Below, piece by piece: positions 16,927 to 24,993 of a stretch of DNA of 64,000 nucleotides. Made by a program: the position numbers and the translations under genes. Each line of letters opens with the position of its first letter. Position 1 is the stretch's first letter. The notes beneath the pieces were generated by a model, which saw only the letters and a program-made list of their open reading frames with translations, searched no databases and was not told where the DNA came from. This DNA comes from Spartobacteria bacterium (GTDB lineage Bacteria > Verrucomicrobiota > Verrucomicrobiia > Chthoniobacterales > UBA10450): the NCBI GenBank assembly GCA_003134765.1, contig PLCM01000037.1, forward strand, positions 11,196-75,195, in the 5' to 3' direction.

Positions 16927-17694
16927 ATGAAAATCGTCTCCTGGAACATCAACTCGCTTCGCAAGCGGCAGGAGCGCCTCATCGCCTGGCTCGCTTCGAC
17001 CAAGCCGGATGTCGTCTGCTTCCAGGAAACGAAGTGCACTGACGAACAATTCCCGGTGGTCGATCTGAAAGCGGCCGGATATCATTCCGCGTTTCACGGC
17101 CAGAAATCGTATAACGGCGTGGCGATCATCTCGAAGAGCGAGCCAACCGATGTGCGGCCATCGCTTTGCGACGAGGAAGAAGATCCCCAGGCGCGCGTCA
17201 TTGCGGTCACGATCGAGTCTCTCCGCATCTATTCCATCTACGCCCCGAATGGCCAGGCGGTGGGATCGGCAGCCTACGATTACAAGTTGAAGTGGTACGC
17301 ACGACTACGAAATTGCCTGCAACGGGAAAACGGTGATCGGCCCCTGGTCGTTTGTGGCGACTTCAACGTTGCGCCGAAAGACGAGGACATTTACGATCCC
17401 GATCTCTGGCGCGGGGCGATCATGTGTTCCGAAAGCGAACGCCGCGCGTTTGACGAATTGTGCGGGCTCGGACTGGTGGATACCCTGCGCCTGCATCATC
17501 CCGAGTCCGGCCTTTTCAGCTGGTGGGATTACCGGATGCTTTCGTTTGCGAAGAACCGTGGATTGCGGATCGACGTGATCCTCGCGAGTAAATCGCTCGC
17601 CGTCCGGTGCCCAGCCGCGGGAATAGACCGCGACATGCGCAAAGGCAAGGAGCCATCCGATCACGCCCCGGTCTGGGCGGAGTTTTCGCTGTGA
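16927..17694 (+). CDS. xth: exodeoxyribonuclease III (AP endonuclease)
   Basis: 255-residue exonuclease III/APE1-like enzyme of base excision repair. It opens with MKIVSWNINSLR. The metal-binding Glu is in CFQETKC, with RIYSIYAPNG, VVCGDFNVAP, SWWDYRM and the terminal SDHAPVWAEF bearing the catalytic Asp-His pair. Full length for the family. It stands alone between two hairpin repeats. Confidence 0.95.
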   Translation: MKIVSWNINSLRKRQERLIAWLASTKPDVVCFQETKCTDEQFPVVDLKAAGYHSAFHGQKSYNGVAIISKSEPTDVRPSLCDEEEDPQARVIAVTIESLRIYSIYAPNGQAVGSAAYDYKLKWYARLRNCLQRENGDRPLVVCGDFNVAPKDEDIYDPDLWRGAIMCSESERRAFDELCGLGLVDTLRLHHPESGLFSWWDYRMLSFAKNRGLRIDVILASKSLAVRCPAAGIDRDMRKGKEPSDHAPVWAEFSL

Positions 17695-17702
17695 ATCAAA
17701 AT

Positions 17703-17736
17703 CAAGGAGCGGCGGTTTACAAACCGCCGCTCCTTG
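17703..17736. repeat. perfect 16-bp inverted repeat (CAAGGAGCGGCGGTTT arms)
   Basis: Arms of 16 bp around a 2-bp centre, directly after xth. Likely a transcription end structure, though without a T-tract. A diverged two-hairpin relative sharing CAAGGAG...CCGCTCCTTG ends lies at 56929-56990. Confidence 0.8.
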
Positions 17737-17778
17737 AGGCGGAATGGACGTTCCATGCTGGAGAGGAGAACTTGATAT

Positions 17779-19644
17779 ATGGCACAGACTCGGGTGGCCG
17801 ACCCGCCAGATAAGCCGCTCATGATCTTCGACGGCGATTGCCTTTTTTGCCGGCGCTGGATCGAGCGTTGGCGCGAGCTCACCCGAGGGGCGGTCGAGTA
17901 TGCGCCGCTCCAGGAAGCGGCGGAGCGCTTTCCGGAAATTCCACGCGATGACTTCGAACAGGCGCTTCACTTCATTGATGTGGATGGAACGGTGCATTGC
18001 GGCGCGGACGCCGTTTTCCGTTCGTTAGGCAGAGTGCGCGCGGGGCGCGGTTTGATTTGGTGTTACGACCACGTCCCAGGCTTCGCGCCAATCACGGAAG
18101 CCGCCTATCGAGTGGTAGCGCGCCACCGCATGCTGGCCTCGTTCTTCACGCGGCTCTTTTGGGGCAACGACGTTCGGCGGCCCGCTTATTTCAAAAGTCG
18201 CGACCTCTTTGTCCGTTCGCTCGGTGCGATTTACCTGATCGCATTCGTTTCGCTTTGGCTGCAGGTGGATGGACTGATCGGCGAGCAAGGTATTTTGCCC
18301 GTGGGCCGGCATCTTCAATTCGCCCGGGAGCAGTTGGGGTCTGATGCCTTTGCCCTTTTCCCCACGCTCTGCTGGTTCAATTCAAGCAACGGATTCCTCC
18401 ATTTTCTTTGCGGGGCAGGCGCGCTTGTCTCCGTCTTGTTGATGGCCGGCCTGGCGCCCTTCTTGTCGCTCGCCCTCCTCTTCCTTCTCTATTTGTCGCT
18501 CGCGATCGCCGGGCAAACCTTCCTCAGTTTTCAATGGGACATTCTGCTGCTCGAGGCGGGCTTTCTCGCCATCTTTTTTGCGCCATGTCGCTGGCGCATG
18601 AACGCGAAGGGCGACGCGCCCTTTTCGCGCGTGGGCTTTTTCTTGCTGAAGCTGCTTCTTTTCAAGCTGATGCTGATGTCGGGTGTCGTGAAGCTTATGA
18701 GCGGCGACGAATCGTGGTGGGACCTGACCGCGCTCGATTACCATTACTGGACGCAACCGCTGCCTACCGTGATCGGATGGTGGTCCGATCAGCATCCGGA
18801 ATGGTTTAAGAAATTTTCGGTCGCTTTCTGTCTGGCCGTCGAGATCATCGCGCCGTTTTTCATCTGGGCGCCGCGGCGATTGCGGCATTGCGCGGCCGGT
18901 CTTCTCATTGGGCTGCAAATCGCGATCGCCGCGACGGGAAACTATTGTTTCTTCAATCTTTTGACGATCGCGCTCTGCCTGTTGCTCATCGACGATACCT
19001 TATGGGCGCGATGGGTAAGACCGGCGCCCAGCCATTCCGGGATCCGCGGCCCGCGCAGCGCGCGGGCCCTCCCAATCGCGGCGATTCTTGTGCTGGTCAT
19101 TACCCTGCCGATTAACGGGATGTTCATCTTCTCCGCTTTCAGGCCGGGCGCGGAATGGCCACGGCCGATCGCCGCGATTTACGGCTACATCGAGCCAATT
19201 CGAGTGGTGAATGGCTATGGCCTCTTTCGTGTGATGACGAAATCGCGGCCGGAAATCATAATCGAAGGAAGCGCAGACGGGATCGAATGGCTGCCCTACG
19301 AATTCCACTGGAAGCCAGGCGCCCTGGAGACGGCGCCGCGATGGGCCGCGCCGCACCAGCCTCGTCTCGACTGGCAAATGTGGTTCGCCGCGCTCGGAAC
19401 CTACCGCCAAAACTCCTGGTTCATCAGCTTGCTTGAGCGCCTTCTCCGAAACACACCTGAGGTCACACGCCTGCTCGCACAGAATCCATTTCCCGAAAAT
19501 CCTCCCCGATATATCCGTGCCCGCCTTTACGAATATCGTTTCGCCACCTGGGCCGAATATCGCTCCACCGGGGCCTGGTGGAAGCGCGAGGAGCGCGGCG
19601 AATATCTGTCAGCGGTGACTCTGGAAAATTTCGAGCGCCGCTGA
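17779..19644 (+). CDS. DCC-family thiol-disulfide domain fused to lipase maturation factor-like membrane protein
   Basis: 621 residues with two parts. Residues about 10-130 form a DCC (DUF393) domain with FDGDCLFCRRW (Cys21, Cys24), a putative thiol-disulfide oxidoreductase. From about 150 onward is a polytopic membrane region resembling lipase maturation factor 1: FWGNDVRRPAYFKSRDLF, FQWDILLLEAGFLAIFFAP, VVKLMSGDESWWDLTALDYHYWTQPLPT, and a soluble end with EWLPYEFHWKPG. LMF1 assists folding of dimeric lipases in the eukaryotic ER. A disulfide-handling domain on the same chain suggests a role in maturation of secreted, disulfide-bearing proteins; that role is inference. ATG 17779 gives MAQTRVADPP. 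Confidence 0.85.
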   Translation: MAQTRVADPPDKPLMIFDGDCLFCRRWIERWRELTRGAVEYAPLQEAAERFPEIPRDDFEQALHFIDVDGTVHCGADAVFRSLGRVRAGRGLIWCYDHVPGFAPITEAAYRVVARHRMLASFFTRLFWGNDVRRPAYFKSRDLFVRSLGAIYLIAFVSLWLQVDGLIGEQGILPVGRHLQFAREQLGSDAFALFPTLCWFNSSNGFLHFLCGAGALVSVLLMAGLAPFLSLALLFLLYLSLAIAGQTFLSFQWDILLLEAGFLAIFFAPCRWRMNAKGDAPFSRVGFFLLKLLLFKLMLMSGVVKLMSGDESWWDLTALDYHYWTQPLPTVIGWWSDQHPEWFKKFSVAFCLAVEIIAPFFIWAPRRLRHCAAGLLIGLQIAIAATGNYCFFNLLTIALCLLLIDDTLWARWVRPAPSHSGIRGPRSARALPIAAILVLVITLPINGMFIFSAFRPGAEWPRPIAAIYGYIEPIRVVNGYGLFRVMTKSRPEIIIEGSADGIEWLPYEFHWKPGALETAPRWAAPHQPRLDWQMWFAALGTYRQNSWFISLLERLLRNTPEVTRLLAQNPFPENPPRYIRARLYEYRFATWAEYRSTGAWWKREERGEYLSAVTLENFERR

Positions 19645-19839
19645 TTACCAGGCCCATCCGCCGTGTGGCCCACTCTGCGGCGCCGGAGTTGCTTCGCCCG
19701 GGATCGGGTCGTGGGCTTCTGTATTGCTGAAAACGGGCCCCTCCGAGACACAGCCGCCGAGGAGAGCGAGCACGATGACTAGCAAAAGAAGGCGCGTTAC
19801 GGATGAAGATTGGGTTGAACCGTTATTGCTGGTGGACAT
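19645..19839 (-). CDS. small lipoprotein of unknown function
   Basis: 64 residues from ATG 19839 (MSTSNNGSTQ). A TM-like signal segment RLLLLVIVLALLGGC ends in a lipobox, after which about 35 Pro/Gly-rich residues remain (PIPGEATPAPQSGPHGGWAW). It is divergent from the L,D-transpeptidase, which is also a lipoprotein, with about 47 bp between starts, so a shared promoter region is likely. No family recognised. Confidence 0.6.
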   Translation of the reverse strand: MSTSNNGSTQSSSVTRLLLLVIVLALLGGCVSEGPVFSNTEAHDPIPGEATPAPQSGPHGGWAW

Positions 19840-19886
19840 CGACTGATTATCCGTTTCCGCTTTCAAGTTCGTTTTGAGGTAAAAGA

Positions 19887-20429
19887 ATGGCAAATCGGCT
19901 CGCGACATTTTTCAGTTTGGCTCTGCTCGGTGCGTTGTTAAGCAGCTGTGGCACGTATCACACGGTGACTGACCTCGTCACCTCGCATGTGCCGGAGCGG
20001 CATGCGGGGCGCGCCTCTATCGTGGTCGACCTTGGAGAACAGCAGGCATATCTCTACCGCGGGAAGAATCGCACCGCTTCCTCCAGGATTTCCAGCGGTC
20101 GCGAAGGGCACCGGACCCCGATCGGGCATTTTCAGGTGATCCGGAAGGACGAAGGTCATCGTTCGAGCTTGTACGGCAATTACGTCGACGATTCGGGCAG
20201 GGTGGTGAAGGGAAATGTGGATAGCCGGCGCGATCCCAGGCCGCCTCACTCGCATTTTGTCGGCGCGTCGATGCCGTTCTTCGTCGAATTTTCTCCGGGA
20301 TATGGGTTGCACCAGGGTTATTTACCCGGCGTGCCAGCCTCGCACGGTTGTATCCGACTCCCGTATTGGAAAGCGCGCCAGTTTTACGAGGCTGCGCACA
20401 TCGGGACTGCGGTGGTGGTGCGGCCCTAA
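19887..20429 (+). CDS. L,D-transpeptidase (YkuD domain) lipoprotein
   Basis: 180-residue envelope enzyme making 3-3 peptidoglycan cross-links or attaching proteins to peptidoglycan. The signal peptide ends in a lipobox (LLGALLSSC, Cys about 23). The YkuD domain starts at ASIVVDLGEQQAYLYRG and ends with the catalytic SHGCIRLPYW motif (Cys about 150). HSHFVGASMPFFVEF supplies the first conserved His region. ATG 19887 precedes the signal peptide directly. Confidence 0.93.
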   Translation: MANRLATFFSLALLGALLSSCGTYHTVTDLVTSHVPERHAGRASIVVDLGEQQAYLYRGKNRTASSRISSGREGHRTPIGHFQVIRKDEGHRSSLYGNYVDDSGRVVKGNVDSRRDPRPPHSHFVGASMPFFVEFSPGYGLHQGYLPGVPASHGCIRLPYWKARQFYEAAHIGTAVVVRP

Positions 20430-20573
20430 GCGGGCATTCTTTTTTCCTGCTCCCGATCTTGATCCTGCTCCTGATCCTTGGAACAGTGAAGGCCGCCAGC
20501 AGAGATCATGAGCAGGAGCAGGATTTACCGCTCGCGCAGTTGAGAATGGGCATTTTTTTGCCTATGATGGTTC

Positions 20574-20792
20574 GTGCCGAAGGAAGAACAAATCGTGACC
20601 GAAGGGACGGTGACCCAGGTCCTCCCGGGGACGATGTTTCGCGTGGATCTGCCGGGTCAGCGGAATGTGCTGGCCCACATCTCGGGCAAGATGCGCAAGC
20701 ATTTCATCCGCATCGTGCCGGGCGACAAGGTGGAAGTGGAACTGTCGCCCTACGACCTGACCAAGGCGCGCATCATCTTCCGCGAAAAATGA
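20574..20792 (+). CDS. infA: translation initiation factor IF-1
   Basis: 72-residue OB-fold factor that binds the ribosomal A site during initiation. [35 protein letters not shown] and [17 protein letters not shown] are diagnostic. The start is a GTG at 20574, the only one giving standard length. A second, slightly longer paralogue lies at 38156. It is probably monocistronic. Confidence 0.95.
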   Translation: MPKEEQIVTEGTVTQVLPGTMFRVDLPGQRNVLAHISGKMRKHFIRIVPGDKVEVELSPYDLTKARIIFREK

Positions 20793-20937
20793 GGATCGGA
20801 CGCATCGAAAACGATTCGCACACGCATTTGAAACACGAGTTTCGTTTCTGGTGAAGAGGACTTATCATTAACGCATGCGTTCGGCAAAGAAAACGCAGCG
20901 AACCAAGAGACCGAAAAAGAATCGACAGGAAAATACC

Positions 20938-21267
20938 ATGGCTGAAGAAAACCAAACAACGACACCAGGTGGCGGCACTATTCCGGCAGCCGCCCAGAAT
21001 AAATTCGAAAGCAGCAAGACCCATGTGCGCAAAGCCGCGGAGGATCTTCGGTCCGCCGCTGGCATGATGGCGGGAGATTTGAAATCGGCCGCCGGCGCGA
21101 TGGCGGAAGAATACAAGGGCAAAGCCGAGCAGGCATGGGAAGATGCGCGCGAGCGTGTCCGCACTTTGCAGGATGACGGCGAGCAGTATGTCCGCGAAAA
21201 CCCAACCAAGGCCGTCTTCACGGCCCTCGGCATCGGGTTCGTTCTCGGGTTGATTTTCCGCCGCTAG
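20938..21267 (+). CDS. DUF883/ElaB-YqjD-like membrane-anchored protein
   Basis: 109 residues from ATG 20938, preceded by AGGAAA. A long amphipathic Ala/Lys/Glu helix (KAAEDLRSAAGMMAGDLKSA) is followed by the family signature YVRENPTKAVFTALGIGFVLGLIFRR, a C-terminal TM with terminal arginines. E. coli relatives YqjD and ElaB sit in the inner membrane and bind ribosomes in stationary phase. It is first of three genes ordered as in E. coli yqjD-yqjE-yqjK. Confidence 0.85.
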   Translation: MAEENQTTTPGGGTIPAAAQNKFESSKTHVRKAAEDLRSAAGMMAGDLKSAAGAMAEEYKGKAEQAWEDARERVRTLQDDGEQYVRENPTKAVFTALGIGFVLGLIFRR

Positions 21268-21279
21268 AGATCGGGCCGC

Positions 21280-21711
21280 ATGGCTGGCGATACGATGCGG
21301 TTCCGCAACCCCGCGGGACACGCCGGCTTGCTCCATAATCTGGTCTCGCTCTTGAACAGCGTGGCCGGATTCCTGGAGAGCCGGATCGCGCTCTTCACGA
21401 AGGAATCCAAGACTGCGCTCGTCCATCTCCTGATGCTGGTGGGATGTTTGGCGGCGGCAGCCTTTCTCGCGGTCTTCGGCTACCTCTTTTTGGTGGCGAG
21501 CGCGATTGCGGGGCTGGCGCATGCGTTTCACCTGTCCTGGATAAAGATCACCCTCCTGGCGGCCGTTTTGCATTTTGTCCTGGCCTTTGTCTGTGTGATG
21601 ATCGCGCGCAGCCGGATGCATAAATCGATGTTCGAAGTGACGGGCGAGGAATTGAAGAAAGATCGCGAATGGCTCAAAAACCTGGACAAGCAAAGTCACT
21701 CCACGAACTAA
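21280..21711 (+). CDS. YqjE-like inner-membrane protein (holin 3_6 superfamily fold)
   Basis: 143 residues with two central TM segments (LMLVGCLAAAAFLAVFGYLF and ITLLAAVLHFVLAFVCVMIA) and charged ends. It resembles the YqjE/phage-holin-3_6 family, membrane proteins of unknown role found beside YqjD relatives. It starts 12 bp after the previous stop and overlaps the next gene by 43 bp. No phage genes are nearby, so a holin role is not proposed. Confidence 0.75.
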   Translation: MAGDTMRFRNPAGHAGLLHNLVSLLNSVAGFLESRIALFTKESKTALVHLLMLVGCLAAAAFLAVFGYLFLVASAIAGLAHAFHLSWIKITLLAAVLHFVLAFVCVMIARSRMHKSMFEVTGEELKKDREWLKNLDKQSHSTN

Positions 21712-22070
21712 GGCAGGAGGCAGCGCATTCGCGTGATCGACTGGCGCGCGATCTGGGCGGTCTCCGTTACGAGCTCGATTTTCCGCTCAAGCTTCGGAAA
21801 TCGTTTCAGCGCCAGACGGTTTTGTGGATCGGAGCAGCCATCGTTGTCGGCGTCGTTTTTGCCGTGATGCCGGCCCGGACAAAAAGAGTGCGGGTAAAGA
21901 CGAAGACCAGGAATAGAGGCGAAGCCGAGAAGGAAGGAATCCTTGGGGCGGGGCTGGCCCTGGGCGCTTTGAAACTGGTGGCGACCATGCTCAAGCCGAC
22001 GATAAAGGCTTTCGTGGCTAAAAAAATGAGCGGCTACGCGGCTGGCGCGGGAGCCAGTCGACGGTCCTAG
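21669..22070 (+). CDS. YqjK-like / DUF3618-like membrane protein
   Basis: 133 residues. The N-terminal helix LHELRQEAAHSRDRLARDLGGLRYEL resembles the DUF3618 pattern. A TM segment (VLWIGAAIVVGVVFAVMP), a basic linker, and a second hydrophobic part follow. It overlaps the yqjE-like gene by 43 bp in another frame, giving tight coupling. Function unknown; position matches the third gene of the yqjDEK arrangement. Confidence 0.65.
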   Translation: MAQKPGQAKSLHELRQEAAHSRDRLARDLGGLRYELDFPLKLRKSFQRQTVLWIGAAIVVGVVFAVMPARTKRVRVKTKTRNRGEAEKEGILGAGLALGALKLVATMLKPTIKAFVAKKMSGYAAGAGASRRS

Positions 22071-22153
22071 TCGGTTTTGCTTCGCCGCCGCAGGAAGGCA
22101 CTTGCGCAGGCCGCGTACTTGTCCGCTCCGCTCCGCGTGCTTAACTTCGCTCC

Positions 22154-22603
22154 ATGTTTCATCGCAATCGATTCCTGACTCTCGTTGCCTTGCTCGCGAC
22201 TTCGGTGGGCGCCGTCGCCGCCGATTGGCAGACGGATTATGCCCGGGCACTCGAGAGGGCGAAGGCTGAGAACAAGCGTGTCCTCCTCGATTTCACCGGT
22301 TCGGACTGGTGCGGGCCGTGTATCGAGTTGAAGAAGCAGGTCTTCTCCCGGCCGGAATTCACCGCTTACGCCGAGAAGAATCTCATTCTGGTGGAGATCG
22401 ATTATCCCCAGAGAAAAAAACAGTCGGCCGAATTGAAGAAACAGAATGAGAAGCTGGCCAAACAATACGGCATCGATGAGAAGGGCTACCCGACCATTGT
22501 CCTGCTCGATCCAGCCGGGAAGGTGGCGCGAGAGTTCACGGGGTACGATGGAGAAAAGCCCGCCGAATTTATCGCGTGGGTCCAGGGCAAAACGAAGAAG
22601 TAG
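22154..22603 (+). CDS. exported thioredoxin-family protein
   Basis: 149 residues. A signal peptide (LTLVALLATSVGAVAA) is followed by a thioredoxin fold of the thioredoxin_7 type: VLLDFTGSDWCGPCIELKKQVF with active site CGPC (about residues 54-57), and GYPTIVLLDPAGKV with the cis-Pro. A Lys/Gln-rich helix is inserted between. Likely a periplasmic disulfide reductase. The next gene begins 20 bp downstream on the same strand. Confidence 0.88.
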   Translation: MFHRNRFLTLVALLATSVGAVAADWQTDYARALERAKAENKRVLLDFTGSDWCGPCIELKKQVFSRPEFTAYAEKNLILVEIDYPQRKKQSAELKKQNEKLAKQYGIDEKGYPTIVLLDPAGKVAREFTGYDGEKPAEFIAWVQGKTKK

Positions 22604-22623
22604 ACAGCGGACAAAGCCAGGTC

Positions 22624-23544
22624 ATGCCAGCGGCTTCACTGCGCGCGTTGCTTTCCGACGCGATCGATTACGCGGGGCTTTTCCCGCCGGCGAGCCTGGC
22701 GCTCGAGCCCGCGTTGCGGAATTACGCCAACTACGTCTTGCTGCCCGATGCCTGGATGCTGGGAACATTCATTCTCCCGGTCGCGCAGTTCGAAGTGGCG
22801 GCTACGGGTCTGTCCAGGTTTGACCCGGGGCATCGCGGCCGGATCTCCGCGCTCGGGCCGCGGACGGACGAGGCGGACGCCTTCTTCCAAGCGTTGTCGA
22901 TCGTGATGGATTCGGTCCAATCGTTTCAGTCGAGGCTCGGCTCGGCAGCCACGATCGAACAATTGGAAATGCCGCTGCCGCCGGATGCGAATGGAGATGT
23001 TCTCGGGGCAATCCAGGCGAGGTTGGGCAATTCCAATTTGAAGACGTTTTGGGAGGCGCCTGCGGATCGTGCCCCTCACGCGATCGAGTTGCTGGCGCAA
23101 AGTAACGCTGCGAATCCAAAGCGCGCTCTTGGATTCAAGCTGAGAACCGGGGGCGTTACCGCCGACGCGTTCCCTTCCTCGGCACAAATCGCCTCCGCTC
23201 TGGCGGCGGCAGGGAAACAGCGAGTGCCAATCAAGTTCACGGCCGGATTGCACCATCCAGTGCGGCTCTTTCATGAAAGCGTTCAAACGAAGATGCATGG
23301 ATTTCTTAACGTCATCGGGGGCGGGGTGCTGGCGCTCGAGCACAGATGGACGGAAACGCAGATAGCCCAACTCCTCGAGGACGAAGAGCTAGCGTCATTT
23401 TCGGTCACCGAGGAGTTTTTCGCCTGGCGCGACTGGAAAATTTCCCCGGAGCGAATTCGCATCCAACGCGAACTGGTGACATCGCTCGGAAGCTGCAGCT
23501 TCGATGAACCGCGCGACGATTTGCGCACGCTAAAACTCCTGTAA
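22624..23544 (+). CDS. conserved hypothetical protein upstream of fumarylacetoacetase
   Basis: 306 residues from ATG 22624 (MPAASLRALLSDAIDYAGLFPPASL). No signal peptide or TM. I see no known catalytic motif. Blocks such as IDYAGLFPPASLALEPALRNYANY, FKLRTGGVTADAFPS, VPIKFTAGLHHPVR and MHGFLNVIGG look strongly constrained, the last two reminiscent of a TIM-barrel-type phosphate or metal site. It sits 27 bp before fahA on the same strand, suggesting a linked role in tyrosine or related aromatic breakdown; inference from context only. Confidence 0.75.
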   Translation: MPAASLRALLSDAIDYAGLFPPASLALEPALRNYANYVLLPDAWMLGTFILPVAQFEVAATGLSRFDPGHRGRISALGPRTDEADAFFQALSIVMDSVQSFQSRLGSAATIEQLEMPLPPDANGDVLGAIQARLGNSNLKTFWEAPADRAPHAIELLAQSNAANPKRALGFKLRTGGVTADAFPSSAQIASALAAAGKQRVPIKFTAGLHHPVRLFHESVQTKMHGFLNVIGGGVLALEHRWTETQIAQLLEDEELASFSVTEEFFAWRDWKISPERIRIQRELVTSLGSCSFDEPRDDLRTLKLL

Positions 23545-23571
23545 GGTAGAACGCTTCTCCAAGCGTCCGCC

Positions 23572-24825
23572 ATGAAATCGTTTATTGACGTCGCGCCCGC
23601 CTCGCATTTTCCGATCCAGAACCTGCCTTTCGGGATCTTCAAGCCGGCAAACGGCTCCGCGCGGGTGGGCGTCGCAATCGGCGAATTGGTTCTCGACCTC
23701 GCAGTTCTGGAGGAGCGCGGCCATTTTCGAGTGCCGGAATTCGACGGACGGAATGTCTTTTCCGCCGACTCACTCAATTCGTTCCTCGCTCTGGGCCGCC
23801 CGGCCTGGCGCAAAGCGCGCGCAGTGACCCAGCATCTTCTCAACAGCGAAACACCAATCCTGCGCGACGACGCGGAGCTGCGCGCCCGCGTTTTTCACGC
23901 GCAAAAGGACGTGACGATGCAACTGCCCGCGCGGATCGGCGACTACACGGATTTTTATTCCTCGTATCATCATGCGCACAATGTCGGCACGATGTTGCGC
24001 GGCCCGGACAACGCGTTGATGCCGAATTGGAAATGGCTGCCGGTGGCCTACCACGGGCGGGCCAGTTCCATCGTCGTCAGCGGGACGGACGTTCGGCGTC
24101 CCCATGGCCAAACCAGGCCGCCGGATTCCGCGGCGCCAGTTTTCGGGGCGAGCCGCAGCTTCGATTTCGAGCTCGAAACGGCGTTTCTCATTGGGCCCGG
24201 AAACCCCCTCGGTAGTCCGATTGCGATCGACCAGGCCGCGCACCACATTTTCGGGCTGGTCATGATGAACGACTGGAGTGCGCGCGATGTGCAGGCCTGG
24301 GAATACCAGCCGCTGGGGCCGTTTCTCGCGAAAAATTTCTGCACGAGCATTTCGCCCTGGGTGGTGACGCTGGAGGCGCTGGAGCCGTTTCGAAAACCGC
24401 TGCCAACGCAGGACCCGGAGCCCTTGCCGTATCTGCGCGCGCCCGACGACTTCACCTACGACATCCAGCTCGAGGCCCATTTGCAAACCAGAACGCTCAC
24501 GGCTCCGCACACGATCACACGAACGAATTTCCAAAATCTCTACTGGAGCATCGCGCAGCAACTGGCGCATCACACGGTCAATGGCTGCAACCTTCAGCCG
24601 GGCGATTTGCTGGCGAGCGGAACGATCAGCGGAGCTACGGAAGATTCGCGCGGTTGCATGCTGGAGCTGACCTGGCGCGGGGCGAATCCGCTTACATTGC
24701 CGAATGGCGAGACCAGGAAATGGCTCGAAGACGGCGATCGCCTGACGATCACGGGGTGGGCTCAAGCCGACGGTTATCGCGTCGGTTTCGGGGAAGTGAC
24801 CGGGCAGATTCTCCCGGCGGCTTAG
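23572..24825 (+). CDS. fahA: fumarylacetoacetase
   Basis: 417-residue hydrolase splitting fumarylacetoacetate into fumarate and acetoacetate, the last step of tyrosine/homogentisate degradation. Metal ligands fit the family: Asp in DFYSSYHHAHN (with the catalytic His), Glu-x-Glu in DFELETAFLIG, Asp in MMNDWSARDVQAWEYQPLGP. WKWLPVAYHGRASSIV is the classic FAH block. Full length. The preceding unknown gene is probably in the same operon; other homogentisate genes are not in the window. Confidence 0.96.
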   Translation: MKSFIDVAPASHFPIQNLPFGIFKPANGSARVGVAIGELVLDLAVLEERGHFRVPEFDGRNVFSADSLNSFLALGRPAWRKARAVTQHLLNSETPILRDDAELRARVFHAQKDVTMQLPARIGDYTDFYSSYHHAHNVGTMLRGPDNALMPNWKWLPVAYHGRASSIVVSGTDVRRPHGQTRPPDSAAPVFGASRSFDFELETAFLIGPGNPLGSPIAIDQAAHHIFGLVMMNDWSARDVQAWEYQPLGPFLAKNFCTSISPWVVTLEALEPFRKPLPTQDPEPLPYLRAPDDFTYDIQLEAHLQTRTLTAPHTITRTNFQNLYWSIAQQLAHHTVNGCNLQPGDLLASGTISGATEDSRGCMLELTWRGANPLTLPNGETRKWLEDGDRLTITGWAQADGYRVGFGEVTGQILPAA

Positions 24826-24993
24826 GAAATTACCGGCGCTTCAGCCGGGAAGGGGAGCGGGCCGGCCTAACGAGTGCCGGGAGCAAAACTGGCTGAAAGA
24901 GAGCGGGTTCTGGAACGCATCCTGCTATAATTTCCATAATTCCAAGCCGTTTCTCCAGGCCGAATTGCACTTAAACATTAATAAAACAAAACA

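Noticed and set aside
21280..21711. Holin of a phage lysis cassette
   Set aside because: The fold is similar but the neighbours are yqjD- and yqjK-like genes, and no lysis or phage gene is present.
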